Positions 8,554 through 17,737 of a DNA stretch of 64,000 bases are shown one piece after another. The translations under genes were made by a program, and so were the position numbers. Every line of letters begins with the position of its first letter. The stretch's first letter is position 1. The notes below the pieces were generated by a model. The model did no database searches, had not been told where the DNA came from, and was given only the letters and a program-made list of their open reading frames with translations. The DNA is from Agrobacterium vitis (GTDB lineage: Bacteria; Pseudomonadota; Alphaproteobacteria; Rhizobiales; Rhizobiaceae): positions 3,702,501 to 3,766,500 of the forward strand of contig NZ_AP023272.1 in assembly GCF_013426735.1 (NCBI RefSeq), written 5' to 3'.

Positions 8554-9597
8554 TTAAATCTTGATGGTTTCGGCCGCAGCACCCCAGACATCCGTCAACA
8601 CAAACCCACCCCCCAGTGGATCGAAGGCATCCAGGGCAACCTGGTGGATGCCATAGGTAAAGCCGCGTCCGGTAATGGTGGGAATGACCGCGGAGCGACC
8701 GGCAACGGTGGTCAGGCCTTGCAGACCGACCATGAACTGCGAACCGATGATCGAGCGCGACATAAAGCTGTCACCCGGCTTGACCCGGCCACGCGCATGC
8801 AATGTGGCGAGATTGGCCGAATTGCCAGTACCACAAGGCGAACGGTCCACTCGGCCCGGCCACATGGTGGTGCAGGTCCGCACCGCGCCGTCCGGGTCCT
8901 CATCGCGAAACATCACATAGGCGACGCCGGAAATGGCCGGAATATCCGGATGGACGACCTGTATGCGCTGATTAATTTCGCCCTTCAACAGCATGCCCGC
9001 CTCCACCAGACGGCGCGCATTGCCCGGTTCGATGGTCAGACCGAGTTGGCGGACATCCACCAGTGCATAAAAAACCCCGCCATAGGCGAGATCGAAGCGA
9101 ATCTCGCCCCAACTTTCCGTGGCAATCTGCGCGTCCAGTTCGTGAACGAAGGATGGCACCATGGTCAAGGTGACACTGTCGCAATGCCCTTCCCTGCATT
9201 GCGCCACGGCTTTGACCAGTCCGGCGGCAGTTTCCAGCATCACCACCGTTTCGGGTTCTTGCATCTCGATCATGCCGCTTTCAAGCAGGGCCGTGGTGAC
9301 GCAGATCGAGTTGGAGCCGGAACTGGCATGGGCCTGATCCGGCTGAAGGATGATGAAGGCGGCATCCGCTCGGCTGTCCTTGGCCGGTAGCAGCAGATTG
9401 ACCGAGCCAATTGGTGCTCCGCGTGGCTCCAACACCAGAAAATGCCGCAGCTCCCGGCCCTTCGGGTCCGTATTCAGCCAATGCAACTGATCCGCCACCG
9501 TATCGCCGGGAATTTTCGGAACCCCGCCAATCGCCACTTTGCCGATTTCGCCTTCGCAATGCACATCGAGCAATTGCATCATCCGCTTCCATCTCAT
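8554..9597 (-). CDS. Proline racemase family protein (hydroxyproline epimerase or 3-hydroxyproline dehydratase type)
   Basis: This cofactor-independent enzyme has about 347 residues. In proline racemases two cysteines act as acid and base. Here the second is present (RSPCGTGNSAN, about C255) but the first position is serine (ASSGSNSICV, about S93). In this family, replacement of the first cysteine by Ser or Thr is associated with trans-3-hydroxyproline dehydratases and some 4-hydroxyproline epimerases, so true proline racemase activity is unlikely. The ATG at 9597 is chosen for its GGAGG eight bases upstream; an in-frame ATG at 9639 has no such site. No hydroxyproline transporter or oxidase gene is adjacent. 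The exact substrate cannot be read from sequence. Confidence 0.88.
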   Translation of the reverse strand: MRWKRMMQLLDVHCEGEIGKVAIGGVPKIPGDTVADQLHWLNTDPKGRELRHFLVLEPRGAPIGSVNLLLPAKDSRADAAFIILQPDQAHASSGSNSICVTTALLESGMIEMQEPETVVMLETAAGLVKAVAQCREGHCDSVTLTMVPSFVHELDAQIATESWGEIRFDLAYGGVFYALVDVRQLGLTIEPGNARRLVEAGMLLKGEINQRIQVVHPDIPAISGVAYVMFRDEDPDGAVRTCTTMWPGRVDRSPCGTGNSANLATLHARGRVKPGDSFMSRSIIGSQFMVGLQGLTTVAGRSAVIPTITGRGFTYGIHQVALDAFDPLGGGFVLTDVWGAAAETIKI

Positions 9598-9704
9598 CGC
9601 GGCATCCTCCGGTTCGTGGCTGATCAGGTCCTCAAGCAAAAGGCGATCTACTGCATAATTCCTGAAACCGAAATCGATTCAAGGTGGTAATTATAGAGCA
9701 GACA

Positions 9705-10952
9705 TCACCGTGGCACTGTGTCACCGACGGAGGTAACCGTCGAGCCAGCGCTTTCGCCAAGCTTTTTCAGCTGATCACCATAGTTTCGGCGGGTCCGGGG
9801 GTCGAAGATCATAATCGGCGCGCTGATTGCGGTGCTGGCAGCCTGGCCGATCGTGTTGGTGGCGCCGATGGTGACGGCACCGAGGGCTTCGCCGACACCG
9901 ACCTGCGAATCCGTGACCGTCTGTCCGGCAATCAGCCGTCCACCGATCAACCGCACCACTTCAGGGCTTTCCGCGAACTTGCCGTGGTTCAGCCTGTCGC
10001 CAGTCTTCAGCTTGGTCAGGTCGAGAACGGTGATACCGGCCTTTTCGAGTACGCTTCGATACGGCTCATTGGCTGGATTAATCTGCCCCAGCCGATCGAC
10101 ATTGCCGGAAATGCGCCGGGAAATACTCAGCGCCCGGTCATCCTGCGAAACGAACAGGGTGAAATGTGGCGGCTTTGGCCCCAGGGCCTGAAACTGCTTG
10201 CCGAACACATCGACATCCAGATCCGGAGAGGCAAGAATGACATTGGTAATCTTGGCATTGACGCCGCCATGGCGGATGGCCATTTGCCGCAGCGCTTCAA
10301 CGGCAAGCCACGACCCCATCGAATGCGCCATGACGGTCACATCTGAAACCTGCGGGTCGCTGGTCATGCGGGTCAGCATCTCTTCCAGGGCATCGCGGGA
10401 ATAATTGGTGCTTTCCTTATCGTAATTATAGTCGAAAATACTGGCGCGAGACGGCCAGGTAAATACCATTGGCACCACATCCGTGCCTGAATCGTGAACG
10501 ATCTGGGCAAAGCGATAGACGGAATCCTCGTAGGTATTATTGAACCCGTGCACGAATAGCAGCACGCGGTGCTTGCCCTTTGCATGGGTGTTCAGCCAGG
10601 CCCGGCGCTGCTGGTCGGTCTGAATGGGCTGGACGGCAACGGTCGTGAAGTCCTTGCGCGGATCGGGCGGCAGTTTCTTTGGCCATTGAACCTCGCCGAT
10701 CTTGCGGTTTGCGGCAGGCGGAATCGAAATGGTGACGGCATCGATCAAAAGACCCGTTCCGCGCTCGCCGCTGAACAGGATCGATTTATCTTCGGAGGGG
10801 GCGCGGGTCGTCGCAGCCAGGAGATTGACCTCGCTGGCATTGGCAGCCTTAACCGCGCCGACCGGCTTCATCACGCCCACCGCCCGCGACGCGCAGCCCA
10901 CCAACAGCACGCCGAGCATGATAATAGCGAGCGGCCGGGTGACTGAGCGCAT
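9705..10952 (-). CDS. Lipoprotein alpha/beta hydrolase (DUF900-type)
   Basis: Starting from the ATG at 10952 the protein has about 415 residues. It begins with a lipoprotein signal peptide ending in LVGC (cysteine about 20). The hydrolase domain follows: LLFVHGFNNTYEDSVYRFAQI marks the oxyanion region and MAHSMGSW carries the nucleophile serine. The family is annotated as esterase/lipase-like of unknown substrate. The frame stays open to 11111 and no start has a strong ribosome site. I chose 10952 because it places the signal peptide at the N-terminus. Confidence 0.82.
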   Translation of the reverse strand: MRSVTRPLAIIMLGVLLVGCASRAVGVMKPVGAVKAANASEVNLLAATTRAPSEDKSILFSGERGTGLLIDAVTISIPPAANRKIGEVQWPKKLPPDPRKDFTTVAVQPIQTDQQRRAWLNTHAKGKHRVLLFVHGFNNTYEDSVYRFAQIVHDSGTDVVPMVFTWPSRASIFDYNYDKESTNYSRDALEEMLTRMTSDPQVSDVTVMAHSMGSWLAVEALRQMAIRHGGVNAKITNVILASPDLDVDVFGKQFQALGPKPPHFTLFVSQDDRALSISRRISGNVDRLGQINPANEPYRSVLEKAGITVLDLTKLKTGDRLNHGKFAESPEVVRLIGGRLIAGQTVTDSQVGVGEALGAVTIGATNTIGQAASTAISAPIMIFDPRTRRNYGDQLKKLGESAGSTVTSVGDTVPR

Positions 10953-11173
10953 GGAAATGGAGAGGCCACGCCGCCTTGAGCGCCGGGGAAGAGTTGTGAT
11001 GTTCTGCTTTTCAGGAAGAGACGGGTTTTCAGGAAGACAAGGGGCGGATCGGTCGGCATGCGGCTTGATCATTGTCGGGTCCGGTCTATATCCGTCCCGG
11101 GTCAGCATCATGCAGCCCGGCTCTGGTGTCGAAACCGGTTTATCGTCATTAGACGTTTGATACCAGTCAATTT

Positions 11174-12664
11174 TTATCGGCGCATAGTTCCTGTTTCACG
11201 CATCGATTGATGCCAGGAAAACGCCTCTTCTAGAATGTGAGGCGTATGACCTCCACGCACGAGCGCCCTCTGATAATAATCGGCAAGCTGGTCGCGGTAA
11301 TCGGGATGCACGCAATTGTCGATCACCAGCCGCGCCCTTTCGCGCGGCGCCAGGCCCCGCAGATCGGCAAGCCCCTGTTCAGTGATGAGAATATCGACGT
11401 CGTGTTCGGTGTGATCGACATGGCTGACCATCGGAACGACAGAGGAAATCGCCCCCTTCTTGGCAATCGACTTGGTAACGAAAATCGACAGATAGGCATT
11501 GCGGGCGAAATCACCGGATCCGCCGATGCCATTCATCATCTGCGTGCCGCCGACATGGGTGGAATTGACATTGCCGTAGAGGTCGAATTCAAGCGCCGTA
11601 TTAATACAGATCAGCCCCAACCGCCGGATGACTTCCGGATGGTTGCTGATTTCCTGCGGGCGTAGCACGAGGTGATGCTTGTATTCAGCCAGTTTTGGCA
11701 GGACCTTCTGATACATCTCCGCCGACAGGGTAATCGACGAGGCGGAGGCAAAACTCATCTTGCCAGCATCGATCAATTCAAAGGTCGAATCCTGCAAGAC
11801 CTCCGAATACATCTTCAAGTCATGGAACGGTGTATCGATAAAGCCATGCAGGACAGCATTGGCAATGGTGCCGATCCCGGCCTGCAACGGCTGGAGATCG
11901 TAGCCCATCCGGCCTTGGCGTACTTCGTTGAGCAAAAGCTCGATCAGGTGACCGGCAATGGCCTTGGTATCGTCGTCCGGCGGCTGAATGGGGGCCGAGC
12001 TGTCATGTTTTTCAGAGACGACAATGGCGACAATTTTTTCCGGAGCTATGGAAATATAGGGCAGCCCGACACGGCTTTCCGGCGTCACAACAGGGATCGG
12101 CATGCGGGCCGGGCGCCGCGACGGGATATAGATGTCATGCAGGCCTTCAAGCGTGATCGGCTGTGACAGGTTCAGCTCGATGATCACCTTCTTGGCAAGA
12201 ATGGCAAAACTGGCGGAATTGCCAACCGATGTGGTCGGCACAATGCCACCATGCTCGGTAATGGCCACCGCCTCAATGATGGCAATATCGACCGGCGCGA
12301 TCTGACCGGTGCGCAATTGCTCCACCGTTTCCGAAAGATGCTGATCGATGAACATCACTTCGCCGGCATTGATCGCCTTGCGCAGCGCCGGATCCGCCTG
12401 GAATGGCATACGCCGCGACACGACATGGGCCTCGACAAGCGTCTTGTCGAGATCATTGCCCAGCGACGCGCCGGTCATCAGCGTGATTTTCAAAGGATGT
12501 TTGCGAGCCCGCTCCGCCAGCGCCATCGGCACCGCCTTGGCTTCACCGGCGCGGGTAAAGCCGCTCATGCCGATAGTCATGCCGTCTTCTATCATGGCAG
12601 CGGCCTCGTCGGCTGTGACCAGCTTGTCCATCAGAGGCCTATAGCGAATACGATCACGCAACAT
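11174..12664 (-). CDS. Acetyl-CoA hydrolase/transferase family protein (probable succinate:acetate CoA-transferase)
   Basis: This family moves coenzyme A between carboxylates such as succinyl-CoA and acetate; some members are hydrolases. The protein of about 496 residues has the expected N-terminal half (DEAAAMIEDGMTIGMSGFTRAGEAK) and C-terminal half (GIGTIANAVLHGF, MYSEVLQDSTFELID, THVGGTQMMNGIGGSGDFARN). The motifs are of the class that includes the Acetobacter AarC CoA transferase. The ATG at 12664 follows GAGGAG by 11 bases; an upstream in-frame ATG at 12724 is less likely. It is a single gene with no clear operon partner. Confidence 0.9.
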   Translation of the reverse strand: MLRDRIRYRPLMDKLVTADEAAAMIEDGMTIGMSGFTRAGEAKAVPMALAERARKHPLKITLMTGASLGNDLDKTLVEAHVVSRRMPFQADPALRKAINAGEVMFIDQHLSETVEQLRTGQIAPVDIAIIEAVAITEHGGIVPTTSVGNSASFAILAKKVIIELNLSQPITLEGLHDIYIPSRRPARMPIPVVTPESRVGLPYISIAPEKIVAIVVSEKHDSSAPIQPPDDDTKAIAGHLIELLLNEVRQGRMGYDLQPLQAGIGTIANAVLHGFIDTPFHDLKMYSEVLQDSTFELIDAGKMSFASASSITLSAEMYQKVLPKLAEYKHHLVLRPQEISNHPEVIRRLGLICINTALEFDLYGNVNSTHVGGTQMMNGIGGSGDFARNAYLSIFVTKSIAKKGAISSVVPMVSHVDHTEHDVDILITEQGLADLRGLAPRERARLVIDNCVHPDYRDQLADYYQRALVRGGHTPHILEEAFSWHQSMRETGTMRR

Positions 12665-13044
12665 CGGAAATCCATCTCCTCTATCGTCAGGCCTGTCCGG
12701 AAGGGATACTTCGGCCCACGCCAACGCTTTTCGCCCGGTCAGGCTTAATCACGTCAATTGTAACATCTTGTGTTGTTTTCATAATTTACCCCCATGGCAC
12801 CAAACTCACCGGTGAATACTGGAGTAATGTCGGCGCGATAAAACGCGATTGCCGGGTGGTCGGCATTGACATATCTCAAGTGGGGACATTGCGCGCGGCG
12901 CGGTGCTTGCGCTATCAAACGTTGCCGTCATGCAAGATTGCGAGCGTCCGGACGGACGGTTAGCGTACAGGTTTAAGACCTGAAAACACTCTTAAGGGAC
13001 ACTTTAACGTTAGGGCGCACGGGCCTTAAGTCGGACCTCTGGGA
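12665..13044. other. Intergenic region
   Basis: These 380 bases contain no coding frame that I can support. They hold the promoter of the CoA-transferase gene (minus strand) and the 3' end of the hypothetical gene at 13045. A 15-base palindrome-like CAGGTTTAAGACCTG lies at about 12969. No terminator with a T-run is obvious. Confidence 0.35.
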
Positions 13045-13530
13045 TCAGGCGGTAATCGACGGTGCCGAGGTCGAGATGGTCGATGATGCAGACGAAGTCC
13101 CGGCAGCAATGGGCGAGGATATCGCATTGCTTCCACTGGCGGCGAAGCCGCTATCAGGCTGGGCAGGTTTGGCTCCCTGTTGATTTTTCGAGCTGTCGCC
13201 GACATCAGGCACCTCAATCTCCGTGGTATCAGCCATGCGATCATACGCATCCTGCGCCTGGGGCAGAGGCACATCCGGGAAGACCCGGCCCGCATCCAGA
13301 AGGGCAAACAAGACGAGAGCGGGAGGCCGTACAACGTTCAGAATGACCTTATCCAGAACATTGTCACCATTTCGCGCATCAAGCGCCAGATTATAGGTCT
13401 CCCGTTCGGCAAGACTTAAGGTCTCCGGCAAAACGGCTCCTTCCTGCAATGGGCTGGCCTGAAAAGGACTGGCCGTATCTTCTTTTGCCGCACCCGCAGA
13501 AGGAACCGAGGTTTTAAGTTGAACAATCAT
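13045..13530 (-). CDS. Hypothetical protein with Ser/Ala-rich tail
   Basis: This 161-residue protein matches no family I recognise. The middle (ERETYNLALDARNGDNVLDKVILNV) looks folded, while the last third (NAISSPIAAGTSSASSTISTSAPSIT) is low-complexity. There is no signal peptide and no cysteine. The coding strand has GAGGATCAAGT directly before the ATG at 13530, which supports translation. It lies downstream of the MFS gene on the same strand, separated by about 180 bases. Confidence 0.5.
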   Translation of the reverse strand: MIVQLKTSVPSAGAAKEDTASPFQASPLQEGAVLPETLSLAERETYNLALDARNGDNVLDKVILNVVRPPALVLFALLDAGRVFPDVPLPQAQDAYDRMADTTEIEVPDVGDSSKNQQGAKPAQPDSGFAASGSNAISSPIAAGTSSASSTISTSAPSITA

Positions 13531-13711
13531 ACTTGATCCTCACACTCTATCCGGGAGGAATTTATCATGGCCAGGTATGCATTCAGCTAAATCAATGATT
13601 CGATTTTTATCAACCGACCTATTTGAAACGGAGAGCCTCTGGATCTTTTTGTTGCCATTTGTCCTTTCAGGAAAAACAGCCTCTCCTTTTCCCTGACAAT
13701 GGCTCCTCGTC

Positions 13712-15025
13712 TCAACGGGCTGCCGAGAGCGCCGAGCGTCCGGTTTTCTCCAGAGTAATCGCCAGGATCGAGGCCAGCAGGCAGAAAGCTCCGGCGATGA
13801 AGAAAGCGGGTAAATAGCTCTGCAACTGCGTGCGTGACAGACCGGCGCCATAGGCTGCAGTCGCAGCGCCCAATTGGTGACCGGTAAAGACCCAGCCGAA
13901 AACGATCCCTGCTTTTTCACGACCGAAGCGGTCGGCGGCGATCTTCACGGTTGGGGGCACGGTGGCAATCCAGTCCAGGCCGTAGAAGACAGCAAAGATC
14001 GACAGCCCGTAGAAGCTGAAATCGCTGAACGGCAGAAAGAGCAGCGACAAACCGCGCAGGCCATAATACCAGAAGAGCAGCCAGCGATTGTCGAAGCGGT
14101 CGGAGAGCCAACCGGAGCCGATCGTTCCAAAGAAGTCGAAAATGCCCATCACCGCAAGGACGCTGGCGGCGGCCACCGGAAGAATGCCGAAATCGCCGCA
14201 CAGCGTGACGAAATGCGTCTGGATCAGGCCGTTTGTGCTAAGTCCGCAGATGAAGAACGTCGCAAAGAGAATCCAGAAGGTGGATGTCTTTGAAACCTCC
14301 CTGAGCACGGAAACGGGTGTTGCCAGCATTGTCAGCAGGCCACCGGCTTGCTGAGGTGGCCGCATCACCTGTTCCTCGCCGAAAGAGGGAAGGTTGAGAT
14401 CGGAGGGACGGTCACGCATAACGGCCAGCACGATGAGCGCAGCCAGCAGGATCATGCCGCAGACGAAAAACACTGTCATTCGCCAGCCGTAGCTTTCCGT
14501 CAATTGCGCCATCAGCGGCAGGAAAACCAGTTGACCGGTGGCCGAGCTTGCCGAGAGCATGCCGACGACGAGGCCGCGATGCCTGGTAAACCAGCGAGCC
14601 GAAACGGTGGCGGCGAGCACCATGGCTGTCAGGCCTGTACCGAGGCCGACGACCACGCCCCAAAGCACCAGAAGCTGCCAGATCTTCGTCATGAACAATG
14701 ATCCAATGAAGCCGCTGGAAATCAGGATCATTGCGAAGACGATGACTTTCCGGACGCCGAAATAATTCATGAAGGCCGCCGAGAACGGCCCCATCAGGCC
14801 AAACAGCACCAGCCGCACGGCAAGCGCCGAGGAAATCTGCGAGGTTTCCCAGCCAAACTCATCCTGAAGTGGCTTGATGAGCACGCCTGGGGCGCCCATG
14901 GCACCTGCCGTGACCAGCATGGTGAGGAAGGTTGCCGCAACGACGATCCAGCCATAGTGGATGTTGCGCCGTGCCAGCATGGAGGCAAGTGCATTGGAGA
15001 TCATGAGACTGTTCCAAGTGGACAT
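13712..15025 (-). CDS. MFS transporter, oxalate/formate antiporter-like
   Basis: This protein of about 437 residues has around twelve membrane segments. It begins with the RRNIHYGWIVVAATFLTML segment typical of the monocarboxylate/oxalate-formate antiporter branch of the major facilitator superfamily. The central loop (MRDRPSDLNLPSFGEE) and TM7-12 fit that layout. The frame is open to 15295 but the upstream part is not transporter-like, so the ATG at 15025 is used; its ribosome site is weak. It lies directly downstream of the LysR gene on the same strand, and that regulator faces a TRAP operon. The substrate is presumably a small carboxylate. Confidence 0.87.
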   Translation of the reverse strand: MSTWNSLMISNALASMLARRNIHYGWIVVAATFLTMLVTAGAMGAPGVLIKPLQDEFGWETSQISSALAVRLVLFGLMGPFSAAFMNYFGVRKVIVFAMILISSGFIGSLFMTKIWQLLVLWGVVVGLGTGLTAMVLAATVSARWFTRHRGLVVGMLSASSATGQLVFLPLMAQLTESYGWRMTVFFVCGMILLAALIVLAVMRDRPSDLNLPSFGEEQVMRPPQQAGGLLTMLATPVSVLREVSKTSTFWILFATFFICGLSTNGLIQTHFVTLCGDFGILPVAAASVLAVMGIFDFFGTIGSGWLSDRFDNRWLLFWYYGLRGLSLLFLPFSDFSFYGLSIFAVFYGLDWIATVPPTVKIAADRFGREKAGIVFGWVFTGHQLGAATAAYGAGLSRTQLQSYLPAFFIAGAFCLLASILAITLEKTGRSALSAAR

Positions 15026-15146
15026 CGGCTTTTTGTCCGATGCGAAAGTAAAAACGACCGCAGTGTGCATCTTATAAAAAGCACAAAAGAGAGCGGTGCA
15101 CTTTAATTTTCTGCGTAATTCCTCATCTCGATCCAGACTTAAGGAA

Positions 15147-16031
15147 TTATGCAGTAACACCGTCCTCGGGCGGGTTGGAAAGGGAATGCTGGAATTCTGC
15201 ACGCAGGAACGTCGCCAATTGCCTGACCGGCAGGCGCGGTTGTTGGGGCAGAACCATTGCCAGCCGCAGGATCGGCAGTTCCGGCAGGCCATCATCCATC
15301 CCCAGCTTGCGCCAGTTCGCAGGCACTGCCGTCTCCGGCAGGACCGTCAACAGGTCTCCTGAGTGAACCGCCAGTTGAATTCCAGCGATGTCCGATGACG
15401 AATAGACAATCCGCCAACGGCGATCCGCACGATCAAGCGCTGCCAGAACCTGTGGCCGGGACCGGCAGCCATCCGGAAAAAGCGCCAGTTGAACGGTACT
15501 GCTTTGTTCCGGGTAACGGTTTGGCGCCGCGCACCAAACCTGCCGTTCCAGGCGGATCAGCTCTCCTTTAGGCTCCGCCTGGCTTTGCGTGATGATGGCA
15601 ATATCCAGCTCCCGGCTTTCAACCATGCCTTCCAGATGGTGAGAGAAATCATATTGCAGGTCCAGATTGACCTTGGGATGCTGTGGTGCAAAACGCTGCA
15701 TCAGCGCCGTGCCAAACAGTGTCAGGTAGTCATCGGGCATGCCGAGCCGAACGCGGCTTTCATTGCGGCCTTCAAGCAGCGTGGCCAAGGCTTCATCCTC
15801 GATTGCCCGTATGCGCCGCGCGTAGCCGAGCAATCTTTCCCCGATCGGCGTCAATGTGACCCGGCGATGCCCGCGATCGAACAATCGCAGATCAAGACGC
15901 TCCTCCCATTTGCCGATCGCCATGCTGACCGCAGCCTGCGTGCGTCCCAGTCGTTCTGCCGCCGCCGTGAAACTGCCCGTCTCGGCAACAGCTACAAAGC
16001 TTGCCAGTGCGTCGCTATCGAGATTGCGCAT
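15147..16031 (-). CDS. LysR family transcriptional regulator
   Basis: The 294-residue protein has an N-terminal winged helix-turn-helix (FVAVAETGSFTAAAERLGRTQAAVSMAIGKWEERL) and a substrate-binding-protein-like effector domain from about residue 90. It is transcribed divergently from the TRAP transporter operon, with the MFS gene downstream on its own strand. That is the classic arrangement for a LysR protein controlling the divergent operon. A 10-base inverted repeat in the shared intergenic region is a candidate binding site. The effector is unknown, presumably the TRAP or MFS substrate. Confidence 0.92.
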   Translation of the reverse strand: MRNLDSDALASFVAVAETGSFTAAAERLGRTQAAVSMAIGKWEERLDLRLFDRGHRRVTLTPIGERLLGYARRIRAIEDEALATLLEGRNESRVRLGMPDDYLTLFGTALMQRFAPQHPKVNLDLQYDFSHHLEGMVESRELDIAIITQSQAEPKGELIRLERQVWCAAPNRYPEQSSTVQLALFPDGCRSRPQVLAALDRADRRWRIVYSSSDIAGIQLAVHSGDLLTVLPETAVPANWRKLGMDDGLPELPILRLAMVLPQQPRLPVRQLATFLRAEFQHSLSNPPEDGVTA

Positions 16032-16137
16032 TCTGCTCCGCCATTGACCAATCGACCGTCGAAACGCTTCCTATCTCCCAAGGTGCAACCGTTTCAGAAA
16101 ACGGCTGCTATCAGCGGCGCTTATGCATCAATAATAA

Positions 16138-16168
16138 AATTGTCATTTTCAGCCGCGCAATGACAATT
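16138..16168. promoter_or_regulatory. Candidate LysR operator: inverted repeat in the divergent intergenic region
   Basis: AATTGTCATT at 16138-16147 is mirrored exactly by AATGACAATT at 16159-16168, with an 11-base spacer. It lies about 45 bases before the TRAP binding-protein gene and about 105 bases before the LysR start. The position and symmetry suit a LysR-type site, but no footprint-type consensus can be proven from a single copy. Confidence 0.5.
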
Positions 16169-16212
16169 ATTCTCATGCTGCGTCAACACAAGAAGAACGT
16201 AAAGGGGAATTC

Positions 16213-17208
16213 ATGTTCACTCTCAACAAAAGCAGCCGGCTGCCGGCAATCATGCTCGGCACCGTACTTGGTCTTTCCAGCCTTTGGTCCAGCACCGCCC
16301 ATGCAGAAACAACATTGCGGCTGGCGCATGCTTCGGCGCCTGAAAGCCTGATCAATGAAGCAGTTCAAAAATTCGCGACAGAAGTTGGGGAGAATACCAA
16401 GGGTTCGGTCAAGGTTCAGATCTTCCCGAATGCGCAGCTTGGCGACGAAGGGCCAATCGCTGACGGCGTCGGTGCGGGGTCGATCGACATCGGCCTTGGC
16501 GGTGCGGTCGATGCCATCGATCCGCGCCTCAACGTGCTGTCGCTGCCGTTCCTGTTCAAGGACGCATCAAATGTTCACGCATTTCTTGATGGCGAACAAG
16601 GCCAGAAGATCCAACGCCTCGGCGAGGAGCGCGGCTATGTGATGCTCGGCGTGCTCGACTCCGGCTTTCGCCAGTTTGCGACCAATAAACCTATCGAAAA
16701 GCCTGCGGATCTGGCTGGCGTAAAAATTCGCACGCCTCCCAATCCCGTCATTCTCGCCACCATGAAACAGCTTGGCGCCTTGGCGGAATCCATTCCTTTC
16801 GGTCAGGTCTATACCGCGCTGCAATCGCATGTCGTTGCTGCCGTAGAGCCTGAAATGCGCGATTACTGGGACTCCAAATGGTATGAAGTTGCCAAGGACC
16901 TGTCGATCTCCAATTACATCTGGACCGCCAACTGGTGGTACATGAACAAGGACAAGCTGGATTCGCTGACACCTGACGAACAGGCCGCCGTGAAGAAGGC
17001 CGCGACAGACACCGTCGTCTGGTATCGTAGCGCCTTGGACAAGGCCTATGCCGACACCCAGAAGAAGCTCGAGGGCAAGGGTGTGAAGGTGACGAAAGTC
17101 GATACCGCACCGTTTGCCGCTCTGGTCTCGCCGGTCTACGAGCAGTTCTCGAAAGAATGGGGCAGTGATCTCGTGTCGGCAGTGAAACAAGCCGCCAGCG
17201 CGAACTGA
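16213..17208 (+). CDS. TRAP transporter periplasmic substrate-binding protein (DctP family)
   Basis: The 331-residue exported binding protein has a signal peptide ending ...SSTAHA. The mature protein has the DctP fold: TTLRLAHASAPESLINEAVQKFA, then GVKIRTPPNPVILATMKQLGA, the region that contains the conserved arginine binding the substrate carboxylate. AAGGGGAATTC precedes the ATG. It is the first gene of an operon with the small and large permease genes and an aminotransferase. The ligand is therefore probably an organic or amino acid carboxylate. Confidence 0.93.
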   Translation: MFTLNKSSRLPAIMLGTVLGLSSLWSSTAHAETTLRLAHASAPESLINEAVQKFATEVGENTKGSVKVQIFPNAQLGDEGPIADGVGAGSIDIGLGGAVDAIDPRLNVLSLPFLFKDASNVHAFLDGEQGQKIQRLGEERGYVMLGVLDSGFRQFATNKPIEKPADLAGVKIRTPPNPVILATMKQLGALAESIPFGQVYTALQSHVVAAVEPEMRDYWDSKWYEVAKDLSISNYIWTANWWYMNKDKLDSLTPDEQAAVKKAATDTVVWYRSALDKAYADTQKKLEGKGVKVTKVDTAPFAALVSPVYEQFSKEWGSDLVSAVKQAASAN

Positions 17209-17218
17209 GGCTTCATCT

Positions 17219-17737
17219 ATGGATCATTTTTCAGAAAACCCCTCACCCGGCGGGTGGGGGTGGTTGAAGCGCATCTTCGAGTTTGCGGGTGTGCTGGCCT
17301 TCATCATCATGTTCGGATCAACCCTGCTTGGCGTGATTGCCCGCTATTTCGGTTTGGGCGGTTTCGAATGGTCCTTCGAAGTCGCAGGGATCGCCTTCAT
17401 CTGGATCACCTTCATCGGATTGATCAATGCCGAAGTGCGTGGTGAAAACGTGGCTTTCGAAGCCTTCAAGCACAGCGCCCCGCCCCGTCTGCGGGCGGTA
17501 TTCGATGCTATCGCCAATCTGGCGCTGCTGACCATGGGACTGGCTTTCGTCATCAGCGGCTGGGCGGTCTGGCAGCGCTCGTGGAAGGTGCCGACATCCG
17601 TCTTGCGTATGCCGACCGGCGTGATCACCGCAACCATCCTCATTCTCGGCGTCGCAGCCGTCTGCATCGCGCTTTACCGCCTTTCCCACAGGGTTCGTCC
17701 TCTGCCCGGAAAGCCACAGGAAGGATCACTGCGATGA
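17219..17737 (+). CDS. TRAP transporter small permease (DctQ family)
   Basis: The 172-residue membrane protein has four predicted segments, with the family features SNxxxR-like (GVIARYFGLGGFEWSFEVAGIAFIWITFIG) and FEAFKHSAPPRLRAV. It starts ten bases after the binding-protein stop, and its stop overlaps the start of the large permease (ATGA). It serves as the small membrane subunit of a sodium-driven TRAP importer. Confidence 0.92.
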   Translation: MDHFSENPSPGGWGWLKRIFEFAGVLAFIIMFGSTLLGVIARYFGLGGFEWSFEVAGIAFIWITFIGLINAEVRGENVAFEAFKHSAPPRLRAVFDAIANLALLTMGLAFVISGWAVWQRSWKVPTSVLRMPTGVITATILILGVAAVCIALYRLSHRVRPLPGKPQEGSLR

